26,683 bases of DNA from the NCBI GenBank assembly GCA_937898885.1, contig CALDKD010000060.1, positions 1 to 26,683 of the forward strand, written 5' to 3'. This document shows positions 1-8,400 of the stretch, piece by piece. Under the pieces are notes generated by a model. It saw only the letters and a program-made list of their open reading frames with translations. It had not been told where the DNA came from and searched no databases. Origin of the DNA: an uncultured Bacteroidales bacterium. Lineage in GTDB: Bacteria; Bacteroidota; Bacteroidia; Bacteroidales; Bacteroidaceae. Position 1 is the first letter of the stretch. Each line of letters begins with the position of its first letter. Both the position numbers and the translations under genes were made by a program.

Positions 1-2
1 AC

Positions 3-257
3 TGGTACGACTTTGAGTGGTATATCCGCAACAGAATTCCGCTCGACTTCAATCATCTGCAACTCCGAGCCAGCGAGTTCAACGGACTGGATCTGACCAA
101 GGATCTTTTCCTTGAGAAGTTGCGTGAACGCCTTGCGACTGCCGACATCGATATGGTCAGGCAGGATGTCGAGCCGTTCATCATTGACAAGCGGGAACTC
201 GATATCTGGTCCAACGACTACTTCCTCCAACTGGCCGATATGATTAAGTTCAAATAG
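3..257 (+). CDS. AbiEii/AbiGii-type nucleotidyltransferase toxin, C-terminal part
   Basis: The window opens inside this gene; 84 codons up to TAG are visible. The fragment starts with WYDFEWYIRNRIPLDFNHL and ends with a block like DIWSNDYFLQLADMIKF. Both are typical of the C-terminal half of AbiEii/AbiGii proteins, the nucleotidyltransferase toxin of the type IV AbiE toxin-antitoxin system. The catalytic N-terminal domain (GSxxxxD) and the AbiEi antitoxin gene, normally just upstream, lie outside the window. No frameshift is seen. A hairpin terminator follows about 60 bp downstream. The family call rests on recognition of the C-terminal motif only. Confidence 0.8.
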   Translation, partial: WYDFEWYIRNRIPLDFNHLQLRASEFNGLDLTKDLFLEKLRERLATADIDMVRQDVEPFIIDKRELDIWSNDYFLQLADMIKFK

Positions 258-317
258 GACGGAAAATCCATCGAAGAAATGGCAACTGTGCCACTGATTT
301 GTGGCAAACCGCATTGA

Positions 318-347
318 ATCACCTCGTTTTTACGGGGTGATTTTTTT
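318..347 (+). terminator. Rho-independent terminator behind the AbiEii-like gene
   Basis: ATCACCTCG and CGGGGTGAT form a 9-bp stem with one G-T pair around a short T-rich loop, followed directly by seven T residues. It lies about 60 bp after the toxin stop codon and separates that gene from the element genes that follow. Confidence 0.8.
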
Positions 348-505
348 CGCTCCAAATATCAGAATCGATGCGTTTCGAGTACCATTTAATAGTATATTTT
401 TGCCGATATACGATGTTTTAAGCCGGAAATGCGATTTTATTTGAAAGTTTATTGTCCGTTCTTAATCTTTTACATTATATTGGCTTTAGGAAAGAACTGA
501 AATTC

Positions 506-519
506 GCCACTTTAGTGGC
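506..519. repeat. Perfect inverted repeat upstream of the two-TM protein gene
   Basis: GCCACT and AGTGGC are perfect 6-bp arms with a 2-base centre, ending 17 bp before the ATG at 537. A looser version of the same arms (GCCAC, 6 bases, GTGGC) occurs at 291-306. A Bacteroidetes-like -7 box (TAAATTTG, 527-534) sits between the repeat and the ATG, but no TTTG box is found at the proper distance and a start site there would fall inside the gene. The repeat is therefore best read as a possible operator, not as part of a proven promoter. Confidence 0.4.
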
Positions 520-536
520 ACAAAAATAAATTTGCG

Positions 537-1559
537 ATGGCAGCGTTGTACAACAGAGTACCCATTTTTGACAAGGTGATTTATGCCGGAATTCTGGCGT
601 TTTCGATCTATGATTATGCGAGGTTGATTGATACCGGTAGCGTCGATCGGACAGTAGCTCTTCTATGCCTTGTCCTTAACTGCGTCATCATGTACGTCAT
701 CTACTCTCTGGTAAAGACATGCATGAAATACATGGTTAAGCCACACCTTATTGACATCCGGAATGAATTCCGTAATGAAGGCAATGACCGGCTTCCGGCT
801 GTCATACCACATAACGAACCAGAAATGAAGGGAAAGGAAGATGCTGCCGCAGCGGTGTCCGACGAAGCTGCATCAGGCCCTTCCGTCCAAAACAACGTCT
901 TCAACCAGCAGAACAATTATGTTCTTAATATGGTCAATATGGTTGGAATCAATGTCTCAAACACGCAGAACAATACAACCATCATTGTAGAAGAACCATC
1001 GCACGAAGAACCAGAAGAAGAAAAAGAGCAGAATATCTTTGAAGAACTGATATGCCTGCCCTCACCAGAACCGGAATGTGACTCAGAGGCGGAAGACATG
1101 ACTGGCAGGAAGCCTCGGGAATGGTATCTTTCAGAGGAAGATATCCGTCTCAAAAAGGAGTGCGAGGAAAAAGAATGTCTTGAACGTCTCGAAAGGTATG
1201 CCCTTCACTACCTCGGCGCATTCCTTTCAGATGAAGATAAGGAGATCTTACTTTATGATATCCACGAATTTGCATCGAAGGAGAAGCCCAAGCTGAAACC
1301 TCTGTCCCTTAAAAGAATCGGCGCATACCATTCTTACGACATATATCACCTATGTCACGCCATAGGCTACCACACCACTCGGAGGAAACTGTGCAGGGAT
1401 ATTGCAGTGTTCGCCTATGTGTGTTTCCCCTACTACACGTCTGACACCTCGGTCGAAACGATAGAGAAGAAACTGACAGTTAAGCCTCTGTTCAAACACA
1501 GCATCATCAATGTCGTGGATAGAAGAGAGCCGCTTCCGGAATTTGACTCTGCTGCTTGA
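537..1559 (+). CDS. Two-TM membrane protein of unknown function in mobile-element backbone
   Basis: I do not recognise a named family. The 340-aa product has two likely membrane segments at about residues 13-31 and 40-59. A hydrophilic region follows with an Asn/Gln-rich stretch (about 119-148) and a very acidic segment (about 152-172). A soluble C-terminal domain rich in His, Tyr and Cys runs from about 205 to 330. The predicted topology is a membrane hairpin with a large soluble tail on one side. It is the first gene of a rightward set with the HTH protein and the helicase, an arrangement common in Bacteroidales mobilizable elements. The ATG is the only good start; no strong ribosome binding site is visible, which is usual for the phylum. 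Confidence 0.6.
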   Translation: MAALYNRVPIFDKVIYAGILAFSIYDYARLIDTGSVDRTVALLCLVLNCVIMYVIYSLVKTCMKYMVKPHLIDIRNEFRNEGNDRLPAVIPHNEPEMKGKEDAAAAVSDEAASGPSVQNNVFNQQNNYVLNMVNMVGINVSNTQNNTTIIVEEPSHEEPEEEKEQNIFEELICLPSPEPECDSEAEDMTGRKPREWYLSEEDIRLKKECEEKECLERLERYALHYLGAFLSDEDKEILLYDIHEFASKEKPKLKPLSLKRIGAYHSYDIYHLCHAIGYHTTRRKLCRDIAVFAYVCFPYYTSDTSVETIEKKLTVKPLFKHSIINVVDRREPLPEFDSAA

Positions 1560-1631
1560 AATTTATTGATTGAATCAGTCAAATTCTGATAATCACCTTT
1601 TCCACCCGATTTCCACCTTTTTGTTTTGCGG

Positions 1632-1651
1632 TCGATTTACCAATTAATCGA
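1632..1651. repeat. Inverted repeat just upstream of the HTH gene
   Basis: TCGATT and AATCGA are perfect 6-bp arms with an 8-base spacer, ending 7 bp before the ATG at 1658. The position fits an operator for the HTH protein it precedes or for another element regulator. No clear -33/-7 promoter accompanies it. Inference only. Confidence 0.35.
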
Positions 1652-1657
1652 TGCAAA

Positions 1658-2044
1658 ATGGAAAGCAAAACTATTTCATTCGAGGCACTGCCTCAAGTAA
1701 CCTCCGAGCTCCAGGCAGAGGTTCGCGAACTTAGAGAGACACTGGAGATGTTCATGAACAAGGTTTTGGAAATCAAGCCAGAGCAGCCAAACGACCTTGT
1801 CGGAATCGATGAAGCATGCAGGATTCTGGGCCTGAAGAAACCGACCCTTTATCACAAAGCCCAGCGCAAGGAAATCCCCTCTTACAAGCCGGCCGGCTGC
1901 AAGATGCTCATGTTCAAACGCTCGGACCTTATGGCATGGATTGAGCGTGGCGGCAAGACAGGCTCAGCGAGCGTTGCAGACATTGAAGCGATGATGCAAG
2001 GCTGCATCCGCCACAAGCCAAAATCATCAATAGGAGGTTTCTGA
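1658..2044 (+). CDS. Excisionase-like helix-turn-helix protein (HTH_17 / MerR-like)
   Basis: The 128-aa protein has an N-terminal amphipathic, coiled-coil-prone stretch (about residues 14-40). A winged-helix DNA-binding domain of the excisionase/HTH_17 type follows at about 48-98: IDEACRILGLKKPTLYHK, then a wing and FKRSDLMAWIERG. Such proteins in Bacteroidales elements act as excision or replication regulators. It is followed after one base by the helicase gene, so the two are almost certainly cotranscribed and probably translationally coupled. The start codon is well placed behind a 98-bp gap from the upstream gene. The family is certain; the exact role (excision or gene control) is not. 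Confidence 0.8.
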   Translation: MESKTISFEALPQVTSELQAEVRELRETLEMFMNKVLEIKPEQPNDLVGIDEACRILGLKKPTLYHKAQRKEIPSYKPAGCKMLMFKRSDLMAWIERGGKTGSASVADIEAMMQGCIRHKPKSSIGGF

Positions 2045-2045
2045 T

Positions 2046-3242
2046 ATGGACAGCGACATCTTATACCTTCGCATAGGCACAAGTGTCTATAAGAATCTCC
2101 GTCAGCCATGTGCAGACGGCGGAACCATCAAGCGGCTGGCACCCTGGACATACAGTGCGCTTTATCAGGACATGGGCAAGGATTACGCTGCAACAATTCC
2201 AAAGTTTGACGGTTTCTGCAGCGTCCCTGACCATATAGCCTACAGGCGCGAAATAGGCGGTTTCTACAACCTTTACAACCCAATCCCTCACATTGCCAAG
2301 GAAGGGAGCTACGAACACGTTATTTCGCTCGTAAAACACATTTTTGAGGAACAGACAGAGTTGGGATTGGACTACCTTTCCCTTCTCTATCTGAGACCTG
2401 TCCAGAAGCTTCCTGTCCTGCTTCTGGTATCGGAGGAACGCAACACCGGAAAGACCACCTTCCTGAACTTTCTGAAGGCCATATTTCAGGACAATACCAC
2501 TTTCAACACCAATGAGAATTTCCGCAGCCAGTTCAATGCTGACTGGGCTGGCAAACTCATCATTGCAGTGGATGAAGTCCTGCTCGATCGGAAGGAAGAT
2601 GCAGAGAGGATAAAGAATCTTAGCACTGCCAGGACATACAAAATGGAGGCGAAGGGTAAAGATCGGCAAGAAGTGGAGTTCTTCGGCAAGTTCGTCCTCT
2701 GTTCCAACAATGAGACTCACCCCATCATCATTGATCCCGAAGAAACCCGATACTGGGTGCGCAAAGTCCACCATCTGGAATCAGACGACACTCGCTTCCT
2801 TGAGAAGATTCAGAAAGAGATTCCGGCATTCTTGTACTACCTTCGTCATCGGCCATTATCCACGCAGGAATCAAGCCGAATGTGGTTCAGACAGGAGGAT
2901 ATCCATACCGATGCGTTGGACAAGATTATTGCCTCAAGCAGAGACAGGACAGAGGTTGATATGGTTGAAATGTTGATGGACATAATGGAAGTCAAGAATC
3001 TGGATGAAGTCTCCTTCTGCGTCAATGACCTTGCCGGGCTGATGAACTCTTACAATGACAAGTCCGAGATTCGCAAGATAAGGAGGATCCTGAAAGATTC
3101 ATGGAAGCTCCAGCCTGCCAGCAATGCCTACTGTTACCGGACCTTCGCCATCAATTTCAATACGGATAATCACTACGAAGAAGTGAGCCGGGTAGGAAAA
3201 TACTACACCGTAAGCAAGGATTTTCTCAAAACACGTCGTTGA
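2046..3242 (+). CDS. SF3-type replicative helicase of a mobile element (DUF5906-like)
   Basis: The 398-aa protein carries a helicase-superfamily-3 core. Walker A is SEERNTGKTT at about residues 129-138 and Walker B is LIIAVDE at 171-177. A sensor motif FVLCSNNE lies at about 216-223, and a basic ETRYWVRK block follows. It resembles the P4-like primase-helicases of plasmids, phages and Bacteroidales integrative elements but is short and lacks a recognisable N-terminal primase domain. A separate primase, of the element or of the host, would then be needed. It begins one base after the HTH gene, and TCAACG-type repeats lie directly behind it. The role would be unwinding at the element's origin after excision or transfer. 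Confidence 0.8.
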   Translation: MDSDILYLRIGTSVYKNLRQPCADGGTIKRLAPWTYSALYQDMGKDYAATIPKFDGFCSVPDHIAYRREIGGFYNLYNPIPHIAKEGSYEHVISLVKHIFEEQTELGLDYLSLLYLRPVQKLPVLLLVSEERNTGKTTFLNFLKAIFQDNTTFNTNENFRSQFNADWAGKLIIAVDEVLLDRKEDAERIKNLSTARTYKMEAKGKDRQEVEFFGKFVLCSNNETHPIIIDPEETRYWVRKVHHLESDDTRFLEKIQKEIPAFLYYLRHRPLSTQESSRMWFRQEDIHTDALDKIIASSRDRTEVDMVEMLMDIMEVKNLDEVSFCVNDLAGLMNSYNDKSEIRKIRRILKDSWKLQPASNAYCYRTFAINFNTDNHYEEVSRVGKYYTVSKDFLKTRR

Positions 3243-3642
3243 AAACGTTGAATTGATGAAAGAAGGAAAAAAGAGAGTATTAATCAAGTAGTTATGCACT
3301 CTCGAACCTATCAACGGAGTCTCAACGGTCTTCAACGGGCAAAATCCTAGTTTTCCAGTGAAAAAAGAAACAGTCACGGCCATCTGGTGAGCATCGCCAG
3401 GTGGCTTTTGCCATTCAGCTTGCTGCACATTGTACATTCCCCTCACCCTCCTTTGGAGGTCAGGGGGTATTGAGTTACCCACCCTATAAAAAATGCCGCG
3501 CAAGCCCGGCACTATTGCCAACGGATTCACAAAAAAGTGCCAACCGAATTCACACATCGGAAGGCTTGAAATTGCGCAGCTGGTCTCCGAAGCAGTCACC
3601 TCTCCCCAGCCGGATTCCATTCAACGATTCAACGATTTCAAC
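3237..3642. other. Gene-free region with a cluster of TCAACG repeats; candidate iteron origin
   Basis: The 632 bp between the helicase and the CBASS genes hold no convincing gene. The hexamer TCAACG occurs at 3311, 3322, 3332, 3621 and 3629, and its complement CGTTGA at 3237 and 3246. A partial copy TCAAC lies at 3638. The three central copies are extended to TCAACGG and spaced 11 and 10 bp, about one helical turn; the right-hand group is spaced 8 and 9 bp. By chance one would expect well under one copy on both strands in 400 bp. Iterons next to a replicative helicase gene suggest a replication origin or an autoregulatory region of the element. A terminator-like hairpin lies between the two groups. 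Beyond 3642 I see only AT-rich sequence. Confidence 0.45.
3379..3409 (+). terminator. Terminator-like hairpin behind the helicase gene
   Basis: GCCATCTGG (3379-3387) and CCAGGTGGC (3397-3405) make a 9-bp stem with one G-T pair and a 9-base loop, followed by only four T residues. It would end transcription of the HTH-helicase unit about 140 bp after the stop codon. It could also be a structured element of the putative origin. Confidence 0.5.
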
Positions 3643-3874
3643 TGTGTTTTTTCTTTTCATATGAAAGATATTCATTCATAATTATATGCAATATCATGGG
3701 GCAATCATCAAGCTGTCACAGAGCAAAGCAACTAGCGGCTATACGATGTCACTTTGATCATTTTGACAAGCACCGATACCAACTATTATAGTCAACATGT
3801 AGTCAGAACACGACAAATTGTCAGTCATCTGCATACGGAACAAGAATTGTATTAATTATTTTAAAATCAACGTA

Positions 3875-4783
3875 ATGAAGTATTCTCACGAGCAATTGAA
3901 AGAAATGGCGAAACCAGCCAGTGATTCAGAAGAAACACGAATGGATAATGCGAAAAGAATGGTCATCGATGCGCTAACCGCTAATGGTATTATACATGAC
4001 GACGAATATGTAGTTTTCGCCCAAGGATCATACGCAAATAACACAAATGTCAGGAATAACAGCGATGTAGATATCAATGTCTGCTATACCGGTGCATTCT
4101 ATTACAAAATACCTACAGGTACGACCAGAGAACAATATGGTTTGACTAATCCATCCACATACTCATTCTATCAATTCAAAAATGATATCGAAAATATTCT
4201 CGTTGGAAAATTTGGACGAGACCAAGTCGTGCGAAAAAATAAATGCATTCACATTAAGGGAAATACATATAGGACAGATGTTGACGTAGTCCCCACATGG
4301 AAATTCAGAAGGTACGACAGCATCTATAATCGTAATTACGTAGAAGGAGTGAGGCTGTATTCGGATGTCGGTGATGAGGTAACTAATTTCCCAAAGCAGC
4401 ATCTTGAAAATGGCAGACGACATAACGTCAGTACAAAAGAACGATATAAGAAACTAGTTCGCATAACAAAGAGAATACACATCAATATGGAAGATAGCGG
4501 TTACTACAAAAATCCGAATATCACTTCATTCCTTCTTGAGTCTTTAGTATATCTTCTTCCGGGCAATTATTATCAATGCTACACAGATTATTATGACTGG
4601 AATGACATACTTAAGGACGCTATTGCATATTGGTATGATAAAACAAAAGAAGAAAACAGTGCCTGGAAAGAATGGACTGAAGTATCTGAATTGCTATACC
4701 TCATGACTGGCCATAAGTGGTCAAGATCAGATGTCAATGCATTTTCTATAAGGATGTGGAACTATCTCGAATACGGCAATTAG
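3875..4783 (+). CDS. CD-NTase (CBASS cyclic oligonucleotide synthase)
   Basis: The 302-aa protein is a DNA polymerase-beta-like nucleotidyltransferase of the CD-NTase type, which senses phage infection and makes a cyclic di- or trinucleotide signal. The signature G-S at residues 51-52 is followed by SDVD at 63-66, whose two aspartates bind metal. A third acidic motif, RTDVDVVP, lies at about 133-140. The C-terminal helical part (about 190-300) fits the OAS-like fold. I chose the ATG at 3875 (MKYSHEQLKE) because the frame upstream opens only with a non-ATG codon at 3818 and adds 19 residues unlike the family. Two bases separate its stop from the effector gene. No clear promoter was found. The clade and the nucleotide product cannot be read from sequence by eye. 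Confidence 0.88.
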   Translation: MKYSHEQLKEMAKPASDSEETRMDNAKRMVIDALTANGIIHDDEYVVFAQGSYANNTNVRNNSDVDINVCYTGAFYYKIPTGTTREQYGLTNPSTYSFYQFKNDIENILVGKFGRDQVVRKNKCIHIKGNTYRTDVDVVPTWKFRRYDSIYNRNYVEGVRLYSDVGDEVTNFPKQHLENGRRHNVSTKERYKKLVRITKRIHINMEDSGYYKNPNITSFLLESLVYLLPGNYYQCYTDYYDWNDILKDAIAYWYDKTKEENSAWKEWTEVSELLYLMTGHKWSRSDVNAFSIRMWNYLEYGN

Positions 4784-4785
4784 AC

Positions 4786-5361
4786 ATGGTTGAACACGAC
4801 ATCAAGCGCTATGTTTGCGCAATAATCATAGTATTCATTGCCATATTTGTTGTGGTATGTACAATTAATGCTTCATTCTCAGCAGGATTGCCTGGTATAC
4901 TAGATGCGATATCAACAGGAATATCGATTACTGCCATATTAGCAACATTCTTTGTCTCATATGCCTGGAGGTGGCGTATTTTCAGAGGTTGGCTAGTTCC
5001 TTTCCCTAACCTGAATGGCACTTGGGAAGGCTGTATAAATTACAAATATGCCGGAAAGGATTCTTCTCGAAAGATCAAGGTTCATATCAAGCAAACGTTC
5101 ATAAGCATAATTGTCAAACTTGAGACCAAAGAAAGTATGAGCAAGAACTTCTGCGGTTCTTTCAATATTGATAAAAAAAGCGATGAAAGACAACTGATTT
5201 ACTCATACTATAATGAACCTTACATAAAATTTAGGGATAGGAGTCCGATACATTATGGTACTACTAAACTTGACATTCATCCTGATAACAAATCAATGAA
5301 AGGGGAATATTGGACAAACCGTAGAACTGCCGGATCCATCACGCTAAAAAAAGAGAAATGA
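4786..5361 (+). CDS. cap15: CBASS 2TM/beta-barrel membrane effector (Cap15-like)
   Basis: The 191-aa protein has two membrane helices at about residues 8-30 and 40-63. A beta-strand-rich domain follows, starting with PFPNLNGTWEG at about 74-84. This order, and the P-x-L-x-G-x-W-x-G entry motif, match the SMODS-associated 2TM beta-strand-rich effectors known as Cap15. Those effectors bind the cyclic nucleotide in the barrel and disrupt the inner membrane, killing the infected cell. The ATG at 4786, two bases after the CD-NTase stop, is preferred over an upstream in-frame codon at 4717 that would overlap the synthase by 67 bp. No Cap2/Cap3 genes follow, so this is a minimal type I CBASS operon. 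Confidence 0.82.
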   Translation: MVEHDIKRYVCAIIIVFIAIFVVVCTINASFSAGLPGILDAISTGISITAILATFFVSYAWRWRIFRGWLVPFPNLNGTWEGCINYKYAGKDSSRKIKVHIKQTFISIIVKLETKESMSKNFCGSFNIDKKSDERQLIYSYYNEPYIKFRDRSPIHYGTTKLDIHPDNKSMKGEYWTNRRTAGSITLKKEK

Positions 5362-5481
5362 CATCAAAGAATAATTGCCGAATGGTTTTCCGAAACACAG
5401 TTTTTGTCAAATGCCCAAAGTAAACCAAAATTAGTGAATCATAATCCAGCACTAGATTATTCTGACAATGTCAAATTCCGA

Positions 5482-8400
5482 TCAATTCATCTGGCTGAGT
5501 GCATCCATCATCATACGGTTTCCGCGGTAAATGTATTCGTCAAACAAGTCCATAATTCCATTCATGCAAACTTCGTTTTCTTCCTCTTTCAACTTGCCGT
5601 ATATTTGAAGTAGCACCCTTACAACGTCATCATCAGCAATCCATTGGTCTTCGATTTCCGTAAATTTCTGTCCAGCCATGAAATAATAACAGTCCTCGGG
5701 ATATCTCGAAATGCACTTTTTGACGTACTCCAACTGTGAATGGATTTCTCGGTGCTTTTTCCCCGACCACGTTTTTGCGATACTACAATAAAATTTGAAA
5801 GCCTCTACAGGGAGAGATTCACAATACCAACAATACGCATTTGCCACGTCTTTTCTATCATCTGAGGCGTAACGCTCAAGATATCTTTTCGAATACTCAC
5901 ACATATCAGCTTGTTTGAAGGACTTGAGGGCTACTTCAACAATTTTGGCAACAACTTTCTCATTGTCTAATTTCAGAATATTCTCAAGCCGCTGTTCGCA
6001 TTCCGCCCTGTTCTTCTCGCTGTTCAATCCGTAGAAATATATCTGGGATAAGATTTCGTGGCTCATTTCATCTGCTTCAATTCGTTCGAAATAATTCTTT
6101 ACGACATCATTCTTATGATAGAAACACCATTGAATTGCCCCACCTCTAATAACGAGAGCCTCACATCCCAGTCCTGCAAGAAGCTGTTTCACAAACGGAT
6201 AAAAGAGGGTTTCATCATCAGAACTATTATTGTGAATATAATTCAGGCAAAGAGCCTTGATACACTCAGGCATTGTGGGAAGCATTTTGTTCAATATACC
6301 AAAAATCTGGCACCGCCTTTCAGGTATTTGCGATGCTTTGAGAAGTACTTCCATTGCGTGTCCTTGGGGCGAATTGATTGATCGTTCAAGCAAATTCGTC
6401 GCTCTTCTCCCCAAGTCTCTTTCTGCATCTTCTCCAAATGAGGCAAACCGTTTATCGTCGTACGGTGCTTTTGCGATTGACGCGGCAACTCTGATAACAT
6501 CATCAAGGTATGGATTCTCTTCTTTGATGTAATATTCAGCTATTTGCTGGAACGAATAACTGTTCTTCCTGGAAAACTCTTCTGAAATCAGCGTCTTCGT
6601 CAAAGGCCAAAGCGAATATGGATCTACGCCACCACTTAACAAACCTTCCAGCCCCGCCTCCTTATACCTATCCTGAATATCACTCCGTGTGGAGAGCTCG
6701 AAAACAAATTCTTTGAATCTATCTGGATTGGAAGCCACGCACTTTTTGAATTCATCGGCATGAACGCGCAAGTCAACATGCGTCCTTCCCTCAAGCCATC
6801 GGCCATCTTCCTTCAACTTGAGAAATGAATTAAGCCAATTATCAATGGGCCATTTTGCATATATCTCGCTACTTGTCACACCACCACAGCACATCGCCAT
6901 TGTCGTTGAATGATCTGGCCTTTCAATAATGCTACGTCTTCCAAATCGTCTTAAAAGTTCCTGATAACATTTTTTTAATTCCGGAATAAAGGAATCTTCA
7001 GGTAGTGTATTACAGATTAGCTCCCATTTATTACGCCAAAGGTGAGGACACAAGAATTTGCTCCAACGCCTTTCTTTATCATATTTGAAATCAAATAATG
7101 ACTTGAACGACAGTAGAAGATTCTGATACCACTCCGCATAATCCATGTTTAATGTCTGATACCACGCTTTGAGCATTTTCAAATAGAAATACTCAATGTC
7201 TCCGTGAAGGTAATTTTCAATAATAAGATTAGTGCTTATCGTGTTTTTGACAATGTCATCGTAGGGCTTAGGATTTGCAGCGATAGCAGCAAACGCCATA
7301 GAAACCGAAGTCTCATTATTAAGAATAAGCAGTTTATCGATAATTGGGCGCATTAGGGATTCATCATATGAAAAACGCTCAAGAAGTTCCTCGTACAAGC
7401 CAAGAATCTTTTTCACGTAATCATCTAATGAATATCCGTTAAAGACTTTAGTGATAGTAAATCCATAATATCCATCGAATTCTGTCTGCTCAATTACTTT
7501 TACAATGCTATCGTGTAAAGTAAGCAACAATAGTTTCGGGGAATTATTTAACAACGCAGGAAACAAAACTTCTGCAAGTTCATAACCGTCGTGTCTTTCG
7601 CTATTATCTTCAGCTAAAAAGTATTTGAGCAGAACTTTTCCTGTTTCATAATAAGCGAATTTCTCGTTTGTTATAAGAGCATCCCGAATGAGTTGTACTT
7701 CAAAATGGGTATTATCAGGTTTAGCATCTTCATATGCCTTAAGCACGGAGGAATTACTATAGTCATTTGGAGATCTAAGAATATAGGCAACGGCAAATTT
7801 TCTTGAATCTTCATCCTTAATAGAATTTGCAAGTTCGTACACATCTTCAGGATGAGCAAATGCATACCGGGAAAGGCATCCTACGATTGGGAACAAAACC
7901 GACGTGTCTTTCTTCTGATCAGGAAGAATATCTTTTACAAGTTGTTTGATCGTGGCAAACCATCCCTCATCTTGTACCCCTCTAAGGAAATAGATAAGTA
8001 GTCTTTCGTCATTCGGACATATGTCCTTGACCAGTTTCTTTTCCGCTTTATTTGGTGATTTTGCAAAAGCAAGTATAGAAATCACCAAAAGTTTGACATG
8101 CAGGCGGATTTGTTTTGATGTCAGGAAAGACCTGGCTTCATTGGTGAACAATGTTCCATTATGGCCTCGTTCATATTCAAGTACGGCCTTAACCATAGAC
8201 CGCATCTCAAGACCTTGCAATTTATCTGAGACATCGTTAATAAGTGATCTGCCGGAAGAGGAATAACTTCTGGCCAGAACATAATCATAGAATGACTGGT
8301 GGAAAAATGAAACAGTATTTACGTCAACTTTGACTAGCCCACAACTTGCCAGATAATCAAATGACTGCTTCTGATCTGTTGATGGAGATAGCACAGGCTT

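Noticed and set aside
527..534. TAAATTTG as promoter -7 box of the two-TM protein gene
   Set aside because: It sits three bases before the ATG and has no TTTG at a proper distance. Transcription would start within the gene.
2061..2774. 237-aa frame on the minus strand opposite the helicase gene
   Set aside because: It lies wholly within a gene with clear helicase motifs and has no recognisable domain; a shadow frame.
3493..3681. 62-aa frame starting MPRKPGTIANGF between helicase and CBASS genes
   Set aside because: It has no recognisable domain, overlaps another open frame of similar length and runs through the TCAACG repeat group, so coding is not supported.
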